Numbered from the stretch's first letter, positions 1 to 5,952 are shown. The stretch is DNA of 6,944 nt from Planctomycetota bacterium (GCA_007127275.1 SKZP01000706.1:1-6944); one strand, 5' to 3'. Notes: generated by a model from the letters alone, not told the origin. Made by a program: numbers and translations.

Positions 1-1
1 C

Positions 2-2323
2 GCGGGCGAGGTGACCTTGCCCTTGGGCGGTACGGTGCGCGGTCGCGTGGTCGACACCGAGGGCGGCCCGATTGCCGGCGCAACCGTTCGTCTTGCCGGC
101 AACCGCTCGCAGCACGGAAGTGGTGATTCCGCCGTTGTCGAGTATACGTGGCAAGAGCGCGGTCCCGTTGCAACGACGGACGACGACGGTCGCTACCGAC
201 TCGTGGGCATGCCGGAAACCGAGGCCGTCATCGCGGCACGCAAGCGGGGATACCGGCAAGCCGTTGTCGAGGGGGTGGTGGCCGTGTCCGGCGAAGAGGT
301 CGAGGTGGCGGAGATTGTGTTGCCGCCTGCCATTGAGGTGACGGTGCGCGTCACCGAGGCGAATGCGCGTCCGATCGAGGGGGCGCGCGTGCGGATCAGC
401 TACGCACACATCAGAAGACATCATCCGCAGCGGTCGGTCGCGGTGGAATACGAGGCGCATACGGACGAGCGTGGCGAGGTGCACTTCGACCGCATCAAGC
501 ATCGCCGCTTCACCGCGATTGTCGACGCAACGGGCTACGTGAAGGAGTATCGCCCTCGCGTCGTTTTCGACGAGCGGCTCGACATCGAGCTCACCCTGCG
601 CCCCGAAACGACCATCCGCTTCCGACCCGTTGACGCCATGAGTGGCGACGCCCTGTATTCGCCAGCCATGGACGAGCGAGTCACTCGGAACCTGAGGTTG
701 CGGTACCATCGTCAGGACGGTGAGCGGAGACACCGCCACGCCGTGCCGCTCGGTTGGCTCGAGGTCGAAGACGACGGCACATTGGTGACGAACACCGCAC
801 CGGCCGGCGAGTTCGAGATCTCCTTTGAAACCCGCACGCACGGCACCTGGACGCGGCAATTGTTCCTCGAGGCGGGGCAGACGTACGACCTTGGCGACAT
901 CTCCATGGAAGGCGGCGTGCGCTTCGTCGTCGAGGTCTTCGACCCGACGGGGCAGCCGTTGCCCGGGTCCGAGGTCTCGACCCGCCAAATCCTGCGGACC
1001 GAGCGCGGTTTTCGAAGCGGCAGTCACGACTCGGGACGGACCGACGAGGATGGCCGCTGGGAGAGTCAACCGGTGATCGGCACGCACATCGGCATCTCCG
1101 CGCGGCATCCCGACTGGGGCAAGAGCTACGTCGAACGTGAGGTCGACCCGCATGTCCCGACGAGCACGGTTCGTGTCACCATGAGCGAGCCGGCCACGAT
1201 CGAGGGACGTGTCACGGATGGCTCCGGCGAGCCGGTCGCTGGCGCGCGGGTCCACCTGAGCGCTTTCGAAGAAGCGGGCACCCCGGGGTGGCGCCCGCCG
1301 ACGGCGCGGACGAACACCGACGCACAGGGCCAGTACGCCTTCACCGACGTGCCTGCCGGCGCCTACCTCCTCTCGACAATGCGGATTCGCACGCGGTCGA
1401 GAAGCGCGGACTCGCTGCCGGACGTGGAGGTCGGACCGGGGGAACATGTCACCTTCGATCTGAGTACCGCCATCGAGTTTCACGGGTCGCTGGCGTGGCA
1501 CAGCGGCGCTCTTGCGAGCAACCTCCCGTTGGAACTGATCAACATGGGCGAGCCTAACGACGACGCCGTCGTGGTAAGGGCACGTACCGACGGCCAGGGA
1601 CGCTTCACCTTCAACGTCGAGGCGGAAGAGGTGCGCGGCACCTACGTGCTGCGCGTCGAGGCGGAGCACAACCGCACCTTCGACTTGCGCGTGCGACTGC
1701 CCCGTGAGGGCGGCGACGTCGGCGAACTGCGCCTGCCGAACCTGTCACGCGAGTTTCGCGTGTCGCTGCGCATCCGTCTCCATGCCCCGCACTCCGACGC
1801 GCCAATCCGCGGCCATGTGCGCGTTCAAACCCACGGCATGTTAACGTACTCGCAAGGCGAGTATGAGCAAACGGAGCACATTGACTGGAGGCTCGACGTC
1901 GACGGGGAGGTCCACCTCGACGACTTGCCCCCGGCCATATACCAAGTGTCGTTGATGGAGGGAGCGACCTCGTCGACCGTCGTCGCGACGGAACGAATCA
2001 TGCTGACGCCGGGCGAGGAAGGCCTCATGTCACTGGCTGGTTTCCCCACCGGGAAGGTACGCCTCCAGGTGAAGTTAAACGGTGACTCGAACGCCGAGCT
2101 TTTCCCGCCCATGGCTCGGGTGGAGATGACGCCGGCCGAGGAGGAGGCGCTGGAGGAGTCGACGTTTGTTCCCAGGAATCACCCGAGAACCGTGACCCTC
2201 ACCGCAGGCGTCGAATATACAGCACGCTTCACCGCGGAAGGCTTTGAGTCGAAGCGCATCCAGTTTACGCTAACCGAAGGCGAGACCAAGCACATCGAGG
2301 TGACCTTATCCCCCTCGGAGTAG
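2..2323 (+). CDS. Large multi-repeat carboxypeptidase-regulatory-like (beta-sandwich) protein, 5' end outside window
   Basis: The frame is open from the first complete codon at position 2 to a TAG at 2321-2323. A GTG at 11 could serve as a start, but the codons before it read in the same style, so the gene most likely begins upstream. Counting from that GTG, about eight units of 90-100 residues follow one another, beginning near residues 6, 107, 198, 302, 394, 487, 580 and 681. The best units (1, 2, 4, 5) show the CarboxypepD_reg pattern: G-x-V-x-D-x-x-G-x-P-[IV]-x-G-A-x-V, then T-x-[DE]-x-G-[RE]-[YFV], then a G-Y or G-x-Y turn, and an acidic 'GE' before a closing beta strand. Units 3, 7 and 8 are degenerate. 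There is no cysteine in the visible 770 residues and no transmembrane segment. Such repeats are usually in exported or surface proteins as binding or spacer modules; the signal peptide and any enzymatic domain would lie outside the window. Function is unknown. Confidence 0.88.
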   Translation, partial: AGEVTLPLGGTVRGRVVDTEGGPIAGATVRLAGNRSQHGSGDSAVVEYTWQERGPVATTDDDGRYRLVGMPETEAVIAARKRGYRQAVVEGVVAVSGEEVEVAEIVLPPAIEVTVRVTEANARPIEGARVRISYAHIRRHHPQRSVAVEYEAHTDERGEVHFDRIKHRRFTAIVDATGYVKEYRPRVVFDERLDIELTLRPETTIRFRPVDAMSGDALYSPAMDERVTRNLRLRYHRQDGERRHRHAVPLGWLEVEDDGTLVTNTAPAGEFEISFETRTHGTWTRQLFLEAGQTYDLGDISMEGGVRFVVEVFDPTGQPLPGSEVSTRQILRTERGFRSGSHDSGRTDEDGRWESQPVIGTHIGISARHPDWGKSYVEREVDPHVPTSTVRVTMSEPATIEGRVTDGSGEPVAGARVHLSAFEEAGTPGWRPPTARTNTDAQGQYAFTDVPAGAYLLSTMRIRTRSRSADSLPDVEVGPGEHVTFDLSTAIEFHGSLAWHSGALASNLPLELINMGEPNDDAVVVRARTDGQGRFTFNVEAEEVRGTYVLRVEAEHNRTFDLRVRLPREGGDVGELRLPNLSREFRVSLRIRLHAPHSDAPIRGHVRVQTHGMLTYSQGEYEQTEHIDWRLDVDGEVHLDDLPPAIYQVSLMEGATSSTVVATERIMLTPGEEGLMSLAGFPTGKVRLQVKLNGDSNAELFPPMARVEMTPAEEEALEESTFVPRNHPRTVTLTAGVEYTARFTAEGFESKRIQFTLTEGETKHIEVTLSPSE

Positions 2324-2332
2324 GCGCAGGCC

Positions 2333-2361
2333 CGCATCCTTCCGGGGCTACGGATGTGTTT
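2333..2361 (+). terminator. Weak hairpin after the repeat protein, possible terminator
   Basis: Ten bases after the TAG stop, CGCATCC (2333-2339) can pair with GGATGTG (2352-2358), with one G-U pair and a 12-base loop, followed by only three T residues. The stem is short and the T tract poor, so this is a tentative call. The rest of the 2324-2568 spacer has no convincing gene. Near its end are TTGTCG (2540-2545) and TATCTT (2561-2566), only 15 apart, and too weak to call a promoter. Confidence 0.2.
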
Positions 2362-2568
2362 CCCGCTCCTCGGTCGTACCCATTTCATGGAAACGGCGGA
2401 GTTTGCTGCCGGCGCCACGGCGGCGAGATCTGCGTTGCGCGACGGGCGGGAATGGATCTGCCTGTCGGTTTCGTTGGCCATTCGACGGACAAGCGGTCTC
2501 TCCACGGCTGTGCTTCGCGGCCGCCGACGACGGATGGTGTTGTCGCGGCCGTTTGGGGGGTATCTTAT

Positions 2569-3111
2569 ATGATGCGTACAGACGACGACTGGGTGGCAGA
2601 CCCGAACCGTAGCCCCCGTGCCGTGATGGGACCGACAAGCCGTGGAACTTATGTGCCGGTGCGTTGCCCGGAGTGCGGACATGTTACCGTGGGTCGGATC
2701 TGGCAGGAGGTCGAGGGGAGCGACCCGCTCTTGCTGCTTTGCGGCAGCTTCGCCTGTGGCTTTTGCGCGCACAGCTGGAGCGAACGGCGCGTCGAGCCGA
2801 CGCCGCCGGAGGCGTACCGCCGGGCGCTGTTGACGGCGGAGGGAACGTGGGGCGTGCGCTTGCGTGATCCGGATCGGCGCATGCGGGTGGTCAAGGTGCT
2901 GCGCGAGCTCTTGAAGATACCGCTGCAGCGGGCCACCGAGCGCGTCGGCCGAGAAAACGGGCCCATCCACATTGGCACCTGGACCGAATGCACCTGGCTG
3001 CGCGCCCAGCTTTCCATTGGTGGCGTTGCCGCCTACGTCGTCCCCGCCGGTGAGCACGCCGACCCGTATTTCGTGACGGAAACCGACGACGAACTCGACG
3101 TCCCGTTTTGA
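2569..3111 (+). CDS. Zinc-ribbon protein with ribosomal L7/L12 C-terminal-like domain (180 aa)
   Basis: This is an uncharacterised small protein. The start is the first of two adjacent ATGs (2569, 2572), with a GGGGGG purine run at 2555-2560 eight bases upstream. The frame stays open further 5' (to about 2356), but that extension is not protein-like. Residues 33-68 form a zinc ribbon: C33-x2-C36 and C63-x2-C66 knuckles, with C58 and H68 as extra possible ligands. After a linker, residues 94-158 align without large gaps to the L7/L12 C-terminal domain. The charged strand 'RRMRVVKVLREL' matches the family's K-[IV]-x-V-I-K-x-[VL]-R-E, 'KIPLQRATERV' matches G-L-x-L-K-E-A-K-x-L-V, and 'LRAQLSIGGVAAYVV' matches L-K-x-x-L-E-x-x-G-A-x-V-x-V. 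In L7/L12 this domain contacts translation GTPases; here a protein-protein contact role is inferred. The tail is acidic (TDDELD). It is tightly coupled to miaA, suggesting a translation- or RNA-linked job. The fold call is by eye; the function is unknown. Confidence 0.8.
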   Translation: MMRTDDDWVADPNRSPRAVMGPTSRGTYVPVRCPECGHVTVGRIWQEVEGSDPLLLLCGSFACGFCAHSWSERRVEPTPPEAYRRALLTAEGTWGVRLRDPDRRMRVVKVLRELLKIPLQRATERVGRENGPIHIGTWTECTWLRAQLSIGGVAAYVVPAGEHADPYFVTETDDELDVPF

Positions 3112-3117
3112 GGAAGG
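3111..3117 (+). promoter_or_regulatory. Shine-Dalgarno for miaA overlapping the upstream stop
   Basis: AGGAAGG lies eight bases before the GTG at 3126 and begins on the last base of the TGA stop (3109-3111) of the zinc-ribbon gene. It favours the 3126 start over the later GTG at 3291, which has no such site. It also implies that a ribosome finishing the upstream gene can re-initiate here (translational coupling). Confidence 0.6.
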
Positions 3118-3125
3118 GTGCGACC

Positions 3126-4286
3126 GTGTCCGCTGCGCCGTCGTTGTCGCTGCCCCCTGACGAGCTTGTGCGAGGTGCTCACGAGAACGCACCTCCGCCT
3201 GCGAACGCCGGCGGAGGAGGGGAGTGCTTTGCGCCCCGTGAGAGTGCTGTGCAACCGGCGCTTGCGACACGACCGCCGGATCTTGCAGCGGTGCCGTACA
3301 CGTTTGCGCTGGTGGGGCAGACGGCGTCGGGGAAGAACCGGCTGGCGGTGGAAGCGGTGGAGGCTCTTGCCCGACTGGGGGGGCCGTCGCTGGAGATCAT
3401 CTCGCTGGATTCGATGAAGGTCTACCGCCACATGGACCTCGGCACGGCAAAGCCGGATGCGGCGTTGCGCGCGCGTGTGCCGCACCACCTGCTCGACGTG
3501 GTGGAGCCGAGCGAGCGCTTCGACGCCGGGCGCTACGTGGCGCTGGCGAAGGAGGCGGAGGCGCGGATTCGTGCGCGCTCCGCGCTGCCGCTCTATGTCG
3601 GCGGAACGGGGATGTACCTGCATTTTCTAGTGTACGGCCATTTCGAGGGCCCTGGCTCCGACCCACGGGTGCGTAAGCGACTGCACGCGCTGGCCGAGGC
3701 AGAGGGCTCGCAGGCGCTGCACCGGCGGCTCGCCGAGCTTGACCCCGCCAGCGCCTCGCGGCTGCACGCCAATGATCTCAAACGCCTCGTGCGGGCGCTC
3801 GAAGTCTACGAGTTGACCGGCAAGCCGCTTTCCGAGGTGCAGCGCGAGGAGAGGCCGCGCAGCGACGTGGCCCTGTATCTGTACGGGGTGCGCTGGCCGC
3901 GCGAGCTGTTGGATGCGCGCATCAACCGGCGCACGGCGCAGATGTTCGCCGCCGGCTGGGTCGACGAGGTGCGCACCGTGCGCGACGAACACGGCGGCTT
4001 CGGCCCGCAAGCTCGCGAAGCGCTGGGCTACCGCGAAATCCTCCACTGGCTCGACACACCGCCGGAGGCGCGCGAGGTCCCCGACGAGGCACACCTCGAA
4101 GCACTCGTCGCGCAGCGCACCCGCCGCTTCGCCCGCCGGCAGATGACCTGGTTCAAGCGCTTTCCGCTCGCGTGGCTCGACCTCGACGAAACAAGCGCCA
4201 CCGAGCAACAGCGCGCCGCCCACGCCGAGCAACTCGCCCACGCCTGGCACGCGACGCTGCGGCACCACCGCATCAACGGCGACTGA
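3126..4286 (+). CDS. miaA: tRNA dimethylallyltransferase (MiaA), with N-terminal extension
   Basis: MiaA transfers a dimethylallyl group to N6 of A37 in tRNAs that read UNN codons, in the cytoplasm. Numbered from GTG 3126 (386 residues), the family motifs appear in order. These are the P-loop GQTASGKN (64-71), the substrate motif DSMKVYRHMDLGTAKP (95-110, D95 aligning with the catalytic Asp of E. coli MiaA), PHHLLD (119-124), YVGGTGMY (157-164), NDLKRLVRALEV (216-227), ALGYREI, and the C-terminal RRFARRQMTWFKR. The last P-loop residue is Asn rather than Ser/Thr. The protein exceeds the usual 300-320 residues because of about 56 low-complexity residues (Ala/Pro/Gly) before the P-loop. An in-frame GTG at 3291 would give a normal-length 331-residue enzyme, but it lacks a Shine-Dalgarno, so the start is uncertain. 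A TTG at 3108 is a third, less likely option. The gene follows the zinc-ribbon gene with a 14-base spacer and is closed by the terminator at 4358-4399. Confidence 0.95.
   Translation: MSAAPSLSLPPDELVRGAHENAPPPANAGGGGECFAPRESAVQPALATRPPDLAAVPYTFALVGQTASGKNRLAVEAVEALARLGGPSLEIISLDSMKVYRHMDLGTAKPDAALRARVPHHLLDVVEPSERFDAGRYVALAKEAEARIRARSALPLYVGGTGMYLHFLVYGHFEGPGSDPRVRKRLHALAEAEGSQALHRRLAELDPASASRLHANDLKRLVRALEVYELTGKPLSEVQREERPRSDVALYLYGVRWPRELLDARINRRTAQMFAAGWVDEVRTVRDEHGGFGPQAREALGYREILHWLDTPPEAREVPDEAHLEALVAQRTRRFARRQMTWFKRFPLAWLDLDETSATEQQRAAHAEQLAHAWHATLRHHRINGD
3172..3242 (+). repeat. Nested inverted repeats inside the 5' end of miaA
   Basis: GAGGTGC (3172-3178) pairs with GCACCTC (3189-3195), and CCTCCGCC (3192-3199) pairs perfectly with GGCGGAGG (3210-3217). 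The two stems share bases 3192-3195 and so exclude each other. An outer pair, CTCACG (3178-3183) with CGTGAG (3237-3242), brackets the second hairpin. The block encodes the oddly repetitive 'APPPANAGGGGE' stretch of the MiaA extension. It may be a small palindromic repeat element or a leader structure rather than useful protein sequence. In GC-rich DNA some of this will arise by chance. Confidence 0.45.
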
Positions 4287-4357
4287 ACGGCCAGTCGTTC
4301 GGAATGCAGAACAAGTCCACGGGTTTGGCCCGAATTCCGTTGGTCTACACTCTGTGG

Positions 4358-4399
4358 CGAGCGCAGGGCGCAAGGCTCAAGCCCTGCGCTCGACTTTTT
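4358..4399 (+). terminator. Strong rho-independent terminator of the zinc-ribbon/miaA unit
   Basis: CGAGCGCAGGGC (4358-4369) pairs perfectly over 12 bases with GCCCTGCGCTCG (4381-4392). An 11-base loop separates the arms, and five T residues (4395-4399) follow after two bases. It begins 71 bases after the miaA stop. The GC-rich stem plus T tract is the classic intrinsic terminator form on the + strand. Confidence 0.9.
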
Positions 4400-4429
4400 C
4401 GTCAAAACTGAACGGCACTCGGGCCTTAT

Positions 4430-4537
4430 CCGTGGGTTGCAATGCTGCCAGCGTACGTTCGCGAACAACCCACCGGCGAAGCCCATGGGCTTGAAAACAG
4501 TCAACCCGCGGGCGGTTTAAGCCCCATGTACATTGGG
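4430..4537. repeat. Cluster of palindromes and degenerate direct repeats
   Basis: GTGGGTTG (4432-4439) is inverted as CAACCCAC (4466-4473), extending to CCGTGGGTTG with one bulged C on the right arm. Inside this lies the perfect palindrome GTTCGCGAAC (4457-4466). Next come AAGCCCATGGGCTT (4479-4492, 14-base perfect palindrome), CCCGCGGG (4505-4512) and CCCCATGTACATTGGG (4522-4537, one mismatch). The segments starting at 4466 and 4502 also resemble each other: CAACCC, then a CGGCG or GGGCG block, then AAGCCC or AAGCCCC followed by ATG. This could be operator sites, a folded RNA, or the remains of a repeat element. No function is shown by the sequence alone. Confidence 0.5.
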
Positions 4538-4640
4538 ATTCGTAAGTGTGCGCTGCGAGCGAAGCGGAGAACGTTCAGCAGTGCATACGCGGGCTACCAC
4601 ATGTAGCGGGGAAACCGACGACAACGAACTACCTTGTAGA

Positions 4641-4673
4641 CGTGATTCAACTGCCCCAGGCAGTATACTGGGG
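4641..4673 (+). promoter_or_regulatory. Candidate promoter of the AAA ATPase gene with a palindrome over the -10
   Basis: TATACT (4664-4669) is a good sigma-70 -10 box. The -35 is poor: CGTGAT (4641-4646) at 17 bases, while TTGTAG (4634-4639) is too far away at 24. A weak -35 often means an activator is needed. The -10 is embedded in the perfect palindrome CAGTATACTG (4661-4670). It is also overlapped by the inverted repeat CCCCAG (4654-4659) / CTGGGG (4668-4673), a plausible operator position for a repressor. Transcription would start near 4676, about 78 bases before the ATG. Confidence 0.45.
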
Positions 4674-4753
4674 TGCCGTTGCACGGCGCAGCGGTGCGGC
4701 TCGAGCCAATCTGCAGTCGCACACATGCGAGCTTACCGGTTTGCCTGGACGAC

Positions 4754-5875
4754 ATGAATACGCGCTACTTGTTCGAGCAGTTCGAGGAGAGCAAGGCCGA
4801 GGGCCTCAAGGCCTACCGCGAAAAGCGTTTCGACGAGGCGCGGGTGAAACTGCTCGAGTCGGCGGAGTACTTGTACCAACTGGCCAGCCGCTCCGAGGGA
4901 AAGCTGCGCGAGTCGCGGATGAAGAATGCCAAGCAATTGATGGAGATGGCGCAGCGCATCAAGGAGATGCCGCAGGAGCAGAAGGAGGCGCATGCTGGTG
5001 CCGGCGGCGGCGAGGCCGAGGAGTCGGAAGGGGAGACGTGGATGCTCGCCGAGCGGCCGAAAACGCGCTTCGACGACATCGCCGGGCTCGACGACGTCAA
5101 GACCGCCATCCAAATGCGGATGATTCTGCCGGTGCTACACCCCGACAAGGCGGAGCGCTTCAAGGTTACCCTCGGCGGCGGCGTGCTGCTCTACGGCCCA
5201 CCGGGCACCGGCAAAACCATGCTCGCCCGTGCCGTCGCCGGTGAGATTGACGCCCCCTTCTTCACCGTCAGCCCCGCCGACATCCTCTCCCGCTGGGTCG
5301 GCGACGCGGAGAAGAACATTGACAAGCTCTTTACCGCGGCCCGCCGCCACCCGCTGGCGGTGATCTTCATTGACGAGATCGAGGCGATGCTGCCGCGGCG
5401 CGACGCCGTCGAGAGCCCGGTGATGCAGCGACTCGTGCCGCAGATCCTTGCGGAGCTCGAAGGGATTGACAAGGACAAGCAGAATCCGCTGCTGTTCATT
5501 GGCGCGACCAACAAGCCGTGGACGCTCGACGAGGCGGTGCTGCGTCCGGGGCGCTTCGACGAGAAGGTATACGTGCCGTTGCCGGATCCCGAAGCGCGCC
5601 AGGCCATTCTGTATCACCACCTCGGCGAGATGCCGCTGGATCCGGATGTCGACTACGACTGGCTCGTGGAAGTCACGGCGGGCTACAGTGGCGCGGATAT
5701 TGTCGGGCTGGTGCGCAAAGTGAGTGGCGACGTGTTTCGCAAAGCCATTGAGGTGGACGAGGAGATGTTCCTCACCCGCGCCGACTTCGAGGACGTGCTC
5801 GCAAGTTGGAACAGCTCCGTCCCCCCGGGCAGCCTCGAACGGTACGACCGCTTCGCCCGCGGCGAATGGGATTGA
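4754..5875 (+). CDS. MIT-domain AAA ATPase of the Vps4/katanin type (373 aa)
   Basis: This is an ATP-driven ring-forming AAA protein. The ATG at 4754 is preferred because the in-frame codons back to GTG 4673 fall in the promoter region; its Shine-Dalgarno is weak (GGA, 4747-4749). Residues 1-75 form a helical bundle resembling an MIT domain, with the 'EGLKAYREKRFDEARVKLLE' type helix-turn-helix, then an Ala/Gly/Glu linker (about 76-100). The AAA domain follows: FDDIAGLDDVK (106-116), Walker A GPPGTGKT (148-155), pore loop RWVGD (180-184, like KWxGE of Vps4), and Walker B VIFIDE (203-208). Then come sensor 1 GATNKPW (250-256, close to ATNIPW of Vps4), arginine-finger region RPGRFD (264-269) and GYSGADI (310-316). 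The C-terminus (353-373, with SLERYDRFARGEWD) resembles the final helix of the Vps4/katanin/spastin group. There is no room for the Vps4 beta domain. Family members thread proteins such as ESCRT-III or tubulin through the pore; the bacterial substrate is unknown and no ESCRT-III/PspA-like partner lies in the window. No signal peptide or membrane segment is seen, so it is probably cytoplasmic. Confidence 0.88.
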   Translation: MNTRYLFEQFEESKAEGLKAYREKRFDEARVKLLESAEYLYQLASRSEGKLRESRMKNAKQLMEMAQRIKEMPQEQKEAHAGAGGGEAEESEGETWMLAERPKTRFDDIAGLDDVKTAIQMRMILPVLHPDKAERFKVTLGGGVLLYGPPGTGKTMLARAVAGEIDAPFFTVSPADILSRWVGDAEKNIDKLFTAARRHPLAVIFIDEIEAMLPRRDAVESPVMQRLVPQILAELEGIDKDKQNPLLFIGATNKPWTLDEAVLRPGRFDEKVYVPLPDPEARQAILYHHLGEMPLDPDVDYDWLVEVTAGYSGADIVGLVRKVSGDVFRKAIEVDEEMFLTRADFEDVLASWNSSVPPGSLERYDRFARGEWD

Positions 5876-5906
5876 GCCGGCGGATTCCGGCCGCGCCACG
5901 TGCAAA

Positions 5907-5952
5907 CCCTGCCGGGGTGGATGATCTCGCAGGGCTGCGCTTGGCGCCCTGC
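5907..5952. other. Competing hairpins in the convergent spacer
   Basis: In the 130-base gap between the AAA gene and the epimerase, GCAGGGC (5929-5935) can pair with GCCCTGC (5946-5952, 10-base loop). Its first six bases can alternatively pair with CCCTGC (5907-5912). Neither stem is followed by a T tract on either strand, so it is only a weak candidate for transcription termination of the two converging genes. Confidence 0.3.

Larger units (their letters stand above)
4287..4753 (+). other. 467-base intergenic region between miaA and the AAA gene
   Basis: I see no convincing protein or RNA gene here. The frames that cross it are broken or continue as out-of-frame readings of the AAA gene. 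It is less GC-rich than the flanking genes and contains, in order, the miaA terminator (4358-4399), a palindrome and direct-repeat cluster (4430-4537), and a candidate promoter (4641-4669) with 84 bases from its -10 box to the AAA start codon. A small RNA between 4400 and 4660 cannot be excluded but has no recognisable family signature. Confidence 0.7.

Noticed and set aside
2356..2568. 71-codon 5' extension of the zinc-ribbon gene
   Set aside because: The frame is open, but its residues look random, no ribosome site precedes its first start, and a purine-rich site precedes the double ATG at 2569/2572.
2179..3270. Long minus-strand open frame (363 codons) opposite the zinc-ribbon gene
   Set aside because: Its residues are Arg/Ser/His/Pro-rich with no recognisable motif, and it lies antisense to two genes with clear domain motifs. 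Such frames are common in GC-rich DNA.
4325..4351. TTGGCC/TACACT promoter-like pair just before the miaA terminator
   Set aside because: The spacer is only 15 bases, the -35 is weak, and the product would stop at once in the terminator.
3627..4373. Minus-strand open frame (248 codons) opposite miaA
   Set aside because: It runs through the miaA terminator hairpin and mirrors conserved MiaA codons, so it is a composition artefact.
4610..4622. 13-base identity (GGAAACCGACGAC) with 3078-3090 at the end of the zinc-ribbon gene
   Set aside because: It is too short and composition-biased to call a repeat. One copy encodes part of the acidic tail and there is no matching flank beyond a gapped GAACT.
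4546..5244. Plus-strand open frame (232 codons) entering the AAA gene out of frame
   Set aside because: Its second half is the AAA coding sequence read in the wrong frame, and its first half crosses the promoter and palindrome. It has no start context and no motif.
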